Source: Halomonas sp. ML-15
GTDB lineage: Bacteria; Pseudomonadota; Gammaproteobacteria; Pseudomonadales; Halomonadaceae
Direction: 5' to 3'
Assembly (NCBI RefSeq): GCF_014779595.1
Contig: NZ_JACXZT010000009.1
Coordinates: 129,378-193,377 of the forward strand
Length of the DNA stretch: 64,000 nucleotides
Shown here: one piece after another, positions 17,698-26,542 of the stretch
How positions within the stretch are numbered: the first letter of the stretch is position 1
Layout of the letters: every line of letters starts with the position of its first letter
Translations under genes and position numbers: made by a program
The notes under the pieces: model-generated
Database searches by the model: none
What the model saw: the letters and a program-made list of their open reading frames with translations, nothing else
Told to the model about the DNA's origin: nothing

Positions 17698-19037
17698 GTA
17701 TCTCTGAAAACTTGGCTAAGCTTGCTGATCAAGAAATACAGGAACGAAACCTTGTTAATAGTTTTCTGCCCTTTCGGCAGCAGAGATCTAACGCTGCAGA
17801 ATACGATTTTGAAGCTATAGCTGGTAGTGTTCTCTCTGCAGCTCTTGGACAAAAAATTAAAAAAGGCCATAGTCTGGAATCATATAAGGGCGAAGTCATT
17901 TCGCGACTAGCAAATAAACTAACTGATAATTCCATGGATGGTCTCATTCATGAAATGTATTTCAGTGGTGAAGTTCCTGGTCTTTATAAGGTGTCGCCAG
18001 AATTTCTTCTATTTAAAGAGTCTGTTGCTGATGGATCGACCAATAAGCATGTGTCCCAGTTGTTTAAAAACTTCGTTGCAGAAAGTGGTAGGACATTTTC
18101 CAAGCTAAGTAGTGAAGTCAACTTCCTAGAGTTAGAGTTGATATCAGAGCTTCAGGATGATTTGGAAGCATACCGGCCAGTATCACTGGAGTCTCCCTAT
18201 CTTCCCTTCCTTTCCGGGTTATTTGTTGAGGATCTTCAGTTCCTATCCGGGCATCCTAACTATCTGCTTGACAACATTCGTTCGTTCTTTGGTCTATATG
18301 TTTTTTTGTATAGTGCCCAATTGGCATTAAATATTAATGAATGGGAATCTGAGCCAAAAAGCAAGCCTCTTTATTTTATACTAGATACTGAAAAGGCAAG
18401 TTTGGAGCGCAAAGATGTAAGAAAAGCCTTTCTATGGCTGAAAGATAAGGTTGCTGATTTGTTTCCTGTTTTATCAATGTTGGAGTATCTGAATCAACCT
18501 CAGAATAAGAAAGCAGTTAAGTATCCATTGTGGCAGTTTTTAAGCTATATTGAGAGTCTCAGTGAGGTGGAGCGTGGCAATGTTCAAAGGTCAATGGAGA
18601 TCTTCTGCGAGAAATATCGGGATAAGCGAAGTCTTCCAAAGCATGGAGAATATCCAAGTGACATTGTTTCCATGATCCGTGTCTTAACGGGAACTGCCAA
18701 GGAGATCTTCAGTAGACGGGGAACTAGTCAGTTCACGGTTAATAGCAAGTTTGTGAATGCGTTTGAGAATGAAATTGCGCAACACTTCATTCAGGCGAGA
18801 GGCCGTTCAGGACGAGTCTTAGTGATCTCTCAGGACTATTTGCTTCTACTTGCTAATTTGGCAGTTGGTGCTCGAGAGAAAATACAATTTCAGGAACTAT
18901 TAGCCGAATTTCGGAAGCGAGGTATTTGGTTTGATCGCCAATCTGAGCAAGCGATTATAAAGTTTCTCGAGCGCATCGGGAATGTTGAAAGAATGAGTGA
19001 TAGCGGGGATGCAGTATATGTCAGAAAGACACTTTGA
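17694..19037 (+). CDS. dptG: Phosphorothioation-dependent restriction protein DptG
   Basis: A 447-residue protein whose start overlaps the dptF stop (ATGA), with GGAGGTGATGA just before it. It carries no recognisable catalytic motif, as expected for DptG, whose part in the restriction complex is unclear. The C-terminal 90 residues look like a winged-helix or other small helical domain. It overlaps dptH by about 20 bp, so dptFGH is a tightly coupled operon. AT-rich like dptF. Confidence 0.87.
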   Translation: MSISENLAKLADQEIQERNLVNSFLPFRQQRSNAAEYDFEAIAGSVLSAALGQKIKKGHSLESYKGEVISRLANKLTDNSMDGLIHEMYFSGEVPGLYKVSPEFLLFKESVADGSTNKHVSQLFKNFVAESGRTFSKLSSEVNFLELELISELQDDLEAYRPVSLESPYLPFLSGLFVEDLQFLSGHPNYLLDNIRSFFGLYVFLYSAQLALNINEWESEPKSKPLYFILDTEKASLERKDVRKAFLWLKDKVADLFPVLSMLEYLNQPQNKKAVKYPLWQFLSYIESLSEVERGNVQRSMEIFCEKYRDKRSLPKHGEYPSDIVSMIRVLTGTAKEIFSRRGTSQFTVNSKFVNAFENEIAQHFIQARGRSGRVLVISQDYLLLLANLAVGAREKIQFQELLAEFRKRGIWFDRQSEQAIIKFLERIGNVERMSDSGDAVYVRKTL

Positions 19038-22000
19038 AGCCTTTCTCGTAAAGAATCTGAAAAAATGGCTGCAAGGGAAGATATCAAAAGGAGACCGATA
19101 TCAGTTCAAGTCGCCAGATCCAGAAAATACGGTTGCGCTGGTTTCAGAACTTTTATCAAGCCGGGACGGCGTGCTCTCGGTCCGTGATCAGGAGCTATCC
19201 TACATTGATATCGATGGCTTCCGCCTCTTGGTTGTGGGCCACTTAGAGCAGCATAATATACAGAACGCTTGTTATACTGAAAACTATATTTCCAACCTGC
19301 GAGACGCTGTCGCAGCACAAGACTCACCTTTTGAAAAATGTGCACTACTGATCATTCACAATAGCCTATTGGACACACTAATAAACAGTGCTCTTGATCT
19401 CGCGCGAGGAGACGCTGTATGGTCCCCGAAATCTATCAAGCAACAGCTTGAAGGGTTGATTTCAGAGGGGCTTAGCAATCAGGTCGCTTCACGTTGCCTA
19501 CTCGAACATCAGGTTCGTGTAATCACAGAAGAAGATTCCAGTGTTTTCGGATTCAGGCACCTACACGACTCGATGCTTGACGGAGTTCTTTGTTTCGAGG
19601 AGTTGGGCCTATTTAATGACCCCATTGTGCTTAGCAATACTAATGAAAAGCAGGTCGAACGTCGTCTTGAGGTCAATCGACAGTTACGGTCAGAGATTGA
19701 GTTTGCTGTCGAACACTATCCTAACGATCTTGAAGAGCGGCTGACGAAATTCGGCTCTAAGTTTATCCAAAAACACTTTGGCGAAAATCCAGAAGAGCCA
19801 TGGAGCACATTAAATTATGGCGATTTCAAGGCTGAAGAGGATCAGCAGAAAAAGCTTTCGCTTGATTTTGAGGGGCTAGAGGAAAAAGATTGTGTAGTTC
19901 AAGTTCGTAATAAAAAAGAGACTGCAGCAGGACTGCGAGATAAACACCTAATTATTGTGATGCCTGAAGGCCAAGAAAGATTTGAGTTTAAGATAAAATT
20001 CGTAGGACAAAGGCTAGAGAAGCATGAGCTAGAGCCGCAGCCTAAAAAAATTTCAGATCGTGTCGCTATTGAGTTCTATGGCCGAGGCAAAAAGTCGGTT
20101 TATACGGTATCTGGTGCATGCGGAGTAGATCCACTGTTTTTTACACTGCGCTTAAATCGCGACTCTTCGAGCGAGAAGTATAGCTTTCATTGTATGGTCC
20201 TCCGTGAGGGAGCATTTCACCTGGCTTCCTTTGAAAACCAGTTTCTAATTGACCGAATCCGAAGGGCTCTCGTCCTACAGGCCGAGCAGCATGTGCTGGA
20301 AATCAATCCGAAGCTAACGGAATGCCTGACCCTTGATGACAGTGGAAAAGCGATATCTACCACGGAATACGGGAGAGTAGATTTTCAGCAACTGTATGAG
20401 GAGTCCGACGAGGTAAGTTTCATCCTAACGAACGGCGAGACGGAACTAACCGTACTAGTTGAAGGAGAAGCAAGCAAGGAGAGTGTCCGCTTACCCTTGA
20501 TGCTTGATCCGGACCGGTTCGCGAGACTTTTCAATGACGATAACTACAACGGTATTTATCGACGGGCTAAAGAAACAGTTGTCATAGACAATCAGGAATC
20601 TGAACCACTGTTCCTGAGGAAACAGTTACTATTGGCCGAAGCTTCATTCGTGTCAGATGAATTAATCGAATGGGATCAGAATCATAGCAATGGAATCTCA
20701 GCTTCGAATTTGCAGCTTGCTGATAAGGTACTTTATACTAAGTATCAAGCGCTGATTGCCTACTTTCAGCAGAGGAAGACACTCCCTTCGCTTGCAAGCT
20801 GGGGGCCTGAGCTAGTCGATATTGCCAGGGATTTTGTTTTCGCGTGTATTCAATATCTTGAGTCCATTCCGAAAGGGCAAACCCTCAGCACCGTGAACCG
20901 TTTGGTCATGCGTGTAGGTTTTGCCACAATTGAAGGGCGAAGGTTCCTTACACCATTCCATCCGTTGGTAATCGCTTACTATATTAATTTGATTGATGAG
21001 ATAAAATTTGATGGAGACGCTCGAAGCTTTAAACAGCTTCCTGAGGTCACGAAAAACCGTTTAACCCCTCGTGGATTGATACCTCATCTTTATGATCCGG
21101 TGCACAGGTATAGTTACACACAGTCTGTTAAGCAGAACCCCTTTTGGCTCGAGGTGGTGCCCCATCAAGACACGAGTTTCGATTTCGTTACCACTCTTGT
21201 TAAACACAAGATCGAAGAGTTCACGGCTACCTTCACAAAACTCTTTCAGCATGTAGAAGATGCCCCCCTGCTCATCAACTCGGTGAACAATGCTGAAAAT
21301 TATGAATTGTTCCGAGGTATTGTTTCTTATTACCAGGATAATTTGGAAAAGGGGTGCTATATTCACGTTAATCTTTATGATGAGGAGCTCATAGAAACAG
21401 AGTTTGATGTTTTTGCCGAGATGGGGCTGTATGACGACATTAAGAAGAATTATCGATTAGATAAAGGCGCTGCGCGTCGGAATGCAGACACCATTATTGA
21501 TCTTTTAAGGACTCGTTTTACCTACAGTAAGTTCCGGCACGATGCGGCTGATAACCAGGCCTATGCTCATCTTTGTTTTTTTAAGAATGATCAAAAAGTT
21601 GAAGCCGTAGACAATAACATAGACGAACATCTGTCAGGCGTGGCCTGTGGCGGCTTGTTAAACGGTGAGTCATCTCGAAGTGAGAACGGTCGGTTCTTCA
21701 CCGCTTTTGGGCTAAAAGGAGTCGTCTACGAGAACAAGCCACACCTGAAGCTCGCTAAGCTTGTTGGCTCACTTTCTCGTCCTGCGCAGTCGAAAAATGA
21801 CCGCTACCATGATCATTCAGCTATCAGCTTAGCTGTCAGCGAGGACTTCAGATCTCTGCTGCAGCGTTCATACGATAGTTCAATATGGACAACTATTATC
21901 GATCCAAAGGTGACCTTGGAGTTTTTCGAGACGACCAAGGGTGTGATACTCATCCACTATTCCGATCAGTACACTAGTTCCTCTGGGTATGATGCGATCA

Positions 22001-24159
22001 CCGTAACTAAGCAGGTGGATCTGTATAAGAATATACTAGGAAGTTCTGGTGTCGATCTTATTCGGGAATTTAACGCCTTTAATGGTGAGTGGCTCCTCAA
22101 ATTAATCACGGACCCCCTTACCGAAAAAATTGCCAAACAGGGGATAATAGGCGCATACAAGATCGTGAGTGTGTTGCTAGATCAGTCGGATATCACCTGG
22201 GTTCCGCTCTCCGTTGCAGAAATGATCCGTGTGGCTGGCAATATTGGACTAGCGATGTCTGATAGTGACTTCTCACGTTACAACCGAGAGATTCGAAAAG
22301 GCGTTATCTCTGACGACATCATCTTTGCTGGATTCAAAGATAACCACCTCTATCTCCTACCTGTTGAGGTAAAAGCAGGCTCCCGTCCAGACTTTACCAA
22401 GGCTCGGAAGCAGGCGGTTGAGCTGAAAAGATACATGGAAGAAGATTTGTTGGGACCGAACACCATGGAGGCACGGCTATACAGGGCTCTGTTTGTCAGG
22501 CAAGTTCTTCTCCAGATAGAAAAGTACGAGCTTTATGAGGTTTTTGAAAAAGAGCACTTCGGATTCTTCCTCGAAAGGAGAGAGGAATGGCTTGAAGGAA
22601 ATTATGCGATTGGCCAGCTTCGCAACTATCCAAAAGCGATGGTTGTCGCACACATCAATGCTGAGAGTTGTTTTGAGGAAAATTACGAAATACGGGAAGA
22701 GGTGCTTGAAGCAGAGATTCCTATGGGCATCCTTGAACAGCTTGTTCGCACTCCCTATCGAGAGCTAAAAAAGAAAATTAAAGATAAAAGAATTCTCCAC
22801 GTACCAGATGCATTTTTCCTTTCATCTTTTGAGCAATTCGAAGATGCTGATGGAGAGTGTGTCTCTAAGGAATCGCAAGAGAAGAGTGAGGAGGTAGAAT
22901 CAGTTTCCAAGGTAGAGGAGGTAGAGGAGGTAGAGGAGGTAGAGGAGGTAGAGGAGGTAGAGCCGCTAGCTCCAGCTAACGACGGCGCCTCATCAGGTGA
23001 AGAGGATTCGTTAAAAGTTGAGCCGGGTCCTCTTAAGGTCCAGTTTGGCACCGACGTGCAAACTGGTGAGTCGGTCTACTGGGAGCCAACGAATACTGAT
23101 AAGCTCTTCAATACGAACACTGGTATTATCGGCACCATGGGGACTGGAAAAACTCAGTTTACCAAGTCAGTAATTACCCAGTTGTACCGAAATCAGCACC
23201 AGAACGTTGATGGATTACCCATTGGTATTCTGATCTTTGACTATAAGGCGGATTATGTAAAAGAAGATTTTGTCCAGGCTACTAACGCGAAAGTTCTAGA
23301 TCTCCACCGCCTTCCTTTTAATCCGTTCGCCATATTTGGTGACCGACCGATGCAGCCCGTACACACAGCGAATTTGTTCAGAAGCACGCTTGCAAAGGCT
23401 TTTGGTCTCGGGAACAAGCAACAAAATAAAATTCGCACGTTAGTGATGGATGCATATGAGCGTGCAGGTATTTATCCGCAAGATAGGGTGACCTGGACGA
23501 GGCCGGCTCCGACCTTATGCGATGTATGGGGGCTCTATCAGGAACAAGAAAAAGTGGAGCATGATTCTCTCCACGCAGCGCTAGACGATCTGATGAGCTT
23601 TGAAATCTTTGAGTCAAATACATCTGAGACACTATCACTCTACGATATGCTGGAGGGTGTGACAGTCATTAATCTATCTGGCTATGATACGCAGATACAG
23701 AATTTAGTAGTTGCTTTAACTTTAGATCTGTTCTATACGCAGATGCACCAGAAAGGTAGCTCTCGAATTAACGGTAAATATCGCCAAATATCCAAAATGA
23801 TTTTAGTGGATGAGGCAGATAATTTCATGTCGCAAGACTTTGAAAGTCTGAAGAAAATTTTAAAGGAAGGTCGAGAGTTTGGGGTGGGCTCTATTCTGTC
23901 AACGCAAGAGTTGACTCATTTTAGAACGGCTGAAAATGATTATTCTAACTTGATACTTTCATGGGTTGTTCATCAAGTTCCAGGTGCTAGTAGCAAAGAT
24001 GTAAGATCAATTTTTAATGTCAGCTCGAAACAAGACGAAGAGGCCATTGTCAATAGTATAAGAAAAATGTCTAAGCATAACAGTTTGTATGTAACGGGCA
24101 GCAAAAAAGTCATTAAAACTAAGGATTTGGCATTTTGGGAGCTAATCGGAAATCTTTAA
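19018..24159 (+). CDS. dptH: Phosphorothioation-dependent restriction protein DptH
   Basis: The large restriction subunit, about 1713 residues from the ATG at 19018; starts at 19009 or GTG 18997 are possible. The first 1270 residues carry few obvious motifs. After an acidic linker with V-E-E tandem repeats (residues about 1299-1315) comes a HerA/FtsK-like ATPase: P-loop 'GTMGTGKTQ' near 1372-1380, Walker B 'MILVDEADNFM' near 1594-1604 and a 'LSTQELTHF' sensor-like motif. DptH is thought to supply DNA translocation or cleavage together with DptF and DptG. Length and domain order fit the family. The gene ends about 100 bp from the convergent dndE. Confidence 0.9.
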   Translation: MSERHFEAFLVKNLKKWLQGKISKGDRYQFKSPDPENTVALVSELLSSRDGVLSVRDQELSYIDIDGFRLLVVGHLEQHNIQNACYTENYISNLRDAVAAQDSPFEKCALLIIHNSLLDTLINSALDLARGDAVWSPKSIKQQLEGLISEGLSNQVASRCLLEHQVRVITEEDSSVFGFRHLHDSMLDGVLCFEELGLFNDPIVLSNTNEKQVERRLEVNRQLRSEIEFAVEHYPNDLEERLTKFGSKFIQKHFGENPEEPWSTLNYGDFKAEEDQQKKLSLDFEGLEEKDCVVQVRNKKETAAGLRDKHLIIVMPEGQERFEFKIKFVGQRLEKHELEPQPKKISDRVAIEFYGRGKKSVYTVSGACGVDPLFFTLRLNRDSSSEKYSFHCMVLREGAFHLASFENQFLIDRIRRALVLQAEQHVLEINPKLTECLTLDDSGKAISTTEYGRVDFQQLYEESDEVSFILTNGETELTVLVEGEASKESVRLPLMLDPDRFARLFNDDNYNGIYRRAKETVVIDNQESEPLFLRKQLLLAEASFVSDELIEWDQNHSNGISASNLQLADKVLYTKYQALIAYFQQRKTLPSLASWGPELVDIARDFVFACIQYLESIPKGQTLSTVNRLVMRVGFATIEGRRFLTPFHPLVIAYYINLIDEIKFDGDARSFKQLPEVTKNRLTPRGLIPHLYDPVHRYSYTQSVKQNPFWLEVVPHQDTSFDFVTTLVKHKIEEFTATFTKLFQHVEDAPLLINSVNNAENYELFRGIVSYYQDNLEKGCYIHVNLYDEELIETEFDVFAEMGLYDDIKKNYRLDKGAARRNADTIIDLLRTRFTYSKFRHDAADNQAYAHLCFFKNDQKVEAVDNNIDEHLSGVACGGLLNGESSRSENGRFFTAFGLKGVVYENKPHLKLAKLVGSLSRPAQSKNDRYHDHSAISLAVSEDFRSLLQRSYDSSIWTTIIDPKVTLEFFETTKGVILIHYSDQYTSSSGYDAITVTKQVDLYKNILGSSGVDLIREFNAFNGEWLLKLITDPLTEKIAKQGIIGAYKIVSVLLDQSDITWVPLSVAEMIRVAGNIGLAMSDSDFSRYNREIRKGVISDDIIFAGFKDNHLYLLPVEVKAGSRPDFTKARKQAVELKRYMEEDLLGPNTMEARLYRALFVRQVLLQIEKYELYEVFEKEHFGFFLERREEWLEGNYAIGQLRNYPKAMVVAHINAESCFEENYEIREEVLEAEIPMGILEQLVRTPYRELKKKIKDKRILHVPDAFFLSSFEQFEDADGECVSKESQEKSEEVESVSKVEEVEEVEEVEEVEEVEPLAPANDGASSGEEDSLKVEPGPLKVQFGTDVQTGESVYWEPTNTDKLFNTNTGIIGTMGTGKTQFTKSVITQLYRNQHQNVDGLPIGILIFDYKADYVKEDFVQATNAKVLDLHRLPFNPFAIFGDRPMQPVHTANLFRSTLAKAFGLGNKQQNKIRTLVMDAYERAGIYPQDRVTWTRPAPTLCDVWGLYQEQEKVEHDSLHAALDDLMSFEIFESNTSETLSLYDMLEGVTVINLSGYDTQIQNLVVALTLDLFYTQMHQKGSSRINGKYRQISKMILVDEADNFMSQDFESLKKILKEGREFGVGSILSTQELTHFRTAENDYSNLILSWVVHQVPGASSKDVRSIFNVSSKQDEEAIVNSIRKMSKHNSLYVTGSKKVIKTKDLAFWELIGNL
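22912..22962 (+). repeat. 9-bp tandem repeat inside dptH
   Basis: Five perfect copies of GTAGAGGAG (22912-22956) plus six further bases (GTAGAG) encode (Val-Glu-Glu)n. The unit is three codons long, so copy-number change alters the linker length but not the frame. It separates the N-terminal part from the ATPase domain. Confidence 0.95.
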
Positions 24160-24186
24160 TCTCTAGATTTTAATAATCAATGAGGT

Positions 24187-24232
24187 TGCCCCTCCGGCAC
24201 TGAACAGTCTATGGTGAAGCTATGGAGGGGCA
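24187..24232. terminator. Inverted repeat between convergent dptH and dndE
   Basis: TGCCCCTCC (24187-24195) and GGAGGGGCA (24224-24232) form a 9-bp perfect stem with a 28-base spacer, lying in the roughly 100-bp gap between the ends of dptH and dndE. There is no long T-run. It could be a weak two-way terminator or a relic of another element; I am unsure. Confidence 0.4.
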
Positions 24233-24260
24233 CTCAGTTTGACACTGGGTACCCCGGAGG

Positions 24261-24563
24261 TCACATAACGGCACGCTCCACATGAAGTGCCCATTTTTTT
24301 GCGGCTTCGCTCTTTTCTTGTTTTCCATATAGATTTATTAGAACTGCTTCAGTGACTTCCTCTAGCTCTCCTAACCATGTCGATTTTTCTAGCATCATAT
24401 GGCCACTAATGAATTCTTGCGTTGTCTCCGTGATCGGCCCTTGCTCTATAGACCTGAAAAAAAGTTCCCTTGCAAGTATGTTAGGTGGCACACCTGTGCG
24501 TTGCTTTTCGCGCTTTAGTTTTTCTTCCATGCTTTTCGTTAAAGAAAATCGACTAGGCAGCAT
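24261..24563 (-). CDS. dndE: DNA sulfur modification protein DndE
   Basis: DndE binds nicked DNA and is needed with DndC and DndD to put sulfur in the DNA backbone. The 100-residue basic helical protein begins MLPSRFSLTKSMEEKLK, with 'LARELFFRSIEQG' near residue 31, both typical of DndE. It overlaps dndD by one base (TAATG), the last gene of the leftward operon. Length is as expected (about 110 aa). Confidence 0.9.
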   Translation of the reverse strand: MLPSRFSLTKSMEEKLKREKQRTGVPPNILARELFFRSIEQGPITETTQEFISGHMMLEKSTWLGELEEVTEAVLINLYGKQEKSEAAKKWALHVERAVM

Positions 24564-26542
24564 TAGAAGTATCCTTTCACCAAAATAGTTTCGCCAGAGT
24601 TATTGGAAAAATTGAGTGAATAAGTTTTAGAGATGGCATCTTTAAAAGCTTTAGCAACTTCGTTAATTCGTATTTCTGTATCTGTTGAAAGCAAAACCAC
24701 TTGGTGGCTTGCATTGGGAAAATAGTTTTCAGTTACCCTTGCTCTATGCTTTGAGTCCAGGCGACCGAGCGGTGTGTCAATGATGATAGGTAGTCGGCGT
24801 CCTGAGGCTTGTCCTAGTGCTTCCAACATTGCTGTTGCGTATATCTGTTTCTCGCCAGCCGATAGTTGCTCGCGTTCTATGATTCTTCCATCGCTATACG
24901 CTAATTGCACTCCAAATGTATTTGGATCAATTTTCGGGATAAGGCTATTATGCCACTTGCGTGTCAATCGCTTGAAAGACTCACCAAAATGATATTCAAG
25001 CTCGTGAATTTTGCTGATCTTTGCTTGATTGGAGTAACTGGCTAACATCTCTCGGGCTGATTTGGCCATTTCGATAGCATGAACATTATCAGATTGGTGC
25101 TGGTGCTCGGCTTCAAGCTTTCGCAGTTTGCGAATACAGTCCATAGCAGCGCGTAGCTCACGCTTAGAGTTTTCACGCTTTTCTTCAATTTGGCTATTAA
25201 GGCGGCCTTGCTTAATCTGTGCTTCAGTCAGCTGTTCATAGAGTGGTTTGATTCGCTGCTCGTCTGGAGCGCGCTCCAGATTTGTGGCGCACTCACTGAT
25301 CTTGTGCCGAAGGTTCTCGAGCTGCTTCTCAAGCTCGTCGACCTCCTTCTTCTGCTTTGGTGCTTCTACGGTGATCTGGTGACGCAGATTTTCAATCTCC
25401 CTATCCGAAATGTCATGCACCATCTCCACCTTCTTGGGCGGCTTCAAGTTCTTGCCAAAGGCCTTTTCAATAGCTTGATCAAGTAGCCCTTCTTTACCTT
25501 GCAGTGCGCCTGCCAGCTCGTTACGCAGTGCTTTAGCTTGGCGTTTCGCGGCTTGATGAGTGACTAGCTGCGTGCGAAAGCTGCTCTCGGCATCGAGCTG
25601 AGCTAGCAATGTCCCTAGTGCTGTGGGTGCCAGTGCCAAGGGATAGAGAGAACCTTTTAGTGAACGTATCTGACTTCTGATGATTTCCTGTTCAGCCAGC
25701 AGGCGCTCCATCCGCTCCTTTTCAGCTGCCTGATTTTCGTACCAGGCGCCGCCATGGGCTTCTATCTTCTGCTCCAGGCGAGCGATATCGGCCCTCAGGT
25801 TATGCAGTTGATCCTCTAGTTTTTCTTTACTCTCGAGCTCATGTTGGTAGGCTGCGTATCGCCGCTCATACTCAGCCTCTAGCGATTCGGCCTCTTGGCG
25901 AATCGCCTCGGGTAGTCTGCCTTTCGAATGGTTGCGGATGTAGACGCCGAGGTCTGCACGCAGCTTATTAACAAGGTCTAGCCCTAGCAGTCGTTGGATG
26001 GCATCAGCTAGCGCTGCATTGCCCTTGGATTCCGCCAGCTCTGCAATTTTCTCTCCATCGAAGAAGAAAAGGTCGGCAATCCCCAGGGGGATCAGATCAT
26101 TCAGGAAACTCTGGTTTTGCTCATGAGAGAGGTTGGATAGCACCTCTTCATCACGTGTAATCTGGAGGTTTTCTGTAACCGCACCGCTGGTATCACGGAA
26201 CCAGCTGCGTACGACATCGTAATCGTGCTGTTGTCCACCGCGGCTATCACTGAACATCAGGCGTACGTAGGCACTATTCGGTGCACGCTCAGCTCCACTG
26301 GGCTTGTGTATGCAGTCCGCCAAGTATTGGAAATACTCCTCACTGGAGACCTTGGCGCCTAGAATGCGGCGTCCATAAAGAGTAAGCCGAACGGCTGTCA
26401 GGATGGATGTCTTGCCAGCACCGTTCAGGCCGCCAAATAGGATAATTGGTTTTTGGCCGCTTGGGCCTTCTGGTGTAAGATCGATCTCATGGTCACCTCG
26501 AAAGACCCTGAAATTGCCCAGTTTCAGCGTGTTCAGGATCAT
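24563..26542 (-). CDS. dndD: DNA sulfur modification protein DndD
   Basis: An SMC/Rad50-like ATPase thought to open or nick DNA for sulfur insertion. The 659-residue protein has an N-terminal Walker A (GLNGAGKT, residues 38-45), about 300 residues of heptad-rich coiled coil, then an ABC signature 'LSAGEKQ' near 558 and Walker B 'LPIIIDTPLGRLD' near 584. The coiled-coil centre has a short turn rather than a CxxC zinc hook. It overlaps dndC by ATGA. Base composition is closer to the core than that of dptFGH. Confidence 0.94.
   Translation of the reverse strand: MILNTLKLGNFRVFRGDHEIDLTPEGPSGQKPIILFGGLNGAGKTSILTAVRLTLYGRRILGAKVSSEEYFQYLADCIHKPSGAERAPNSAYVRLMFSDSRGGQQHDYDVVRSWFRDTSGAVTENLQITRDEEVLSNLSHEQNQSFLNDLIPLGIADLFFFDGEKIAELAESKGNAALADAIQRLLGLDLVNKLRADLGVYIRNHSKGRLPEAIRQEAESLEAEYERRYAAYQHELESKEKLEDQLHNLRADIARLEQKIEAHGGAWYENQAAEKERMERLLAEQEIIRSQIRSLKGSLYPLALAPTALGTLLAQLDAESSFRTQLVTHQAAKRQAKALRNELAGALQGKEGLLDQAIEKAFGKNLKPPKKVEMVHDISDREIENLRHQITVEAPKQKKEVDELEKQLENLRHKISECATNLERAPDEQRIKPLYEQLTEAQIKQGRLNSQIEEKRENSKRELRAAMDCIRKLRKLEAEHQHQSDNVHAIEMAKSAREMLASYSNQAKISKIHELEYHFGESFKRLTRKWHNSLIPKIDPNTFGVQLAYSDGRIIEREQLSAGEKQIYATAMLEALGQASGRRLPIIIDTPLGRLDSKHRARVTENYFPNASHQVVLLSTDTEIRINEVAKAFKDAISKTYSLNFSNNSGETILVKGYF

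Noticed and set aside
22912-22962. Short regular repeats that could suggest a CRISPR
   Set aside because: The units are 9 bp, contiguous without spacers and in frame within dptH. There is no CRISPR array in the window.
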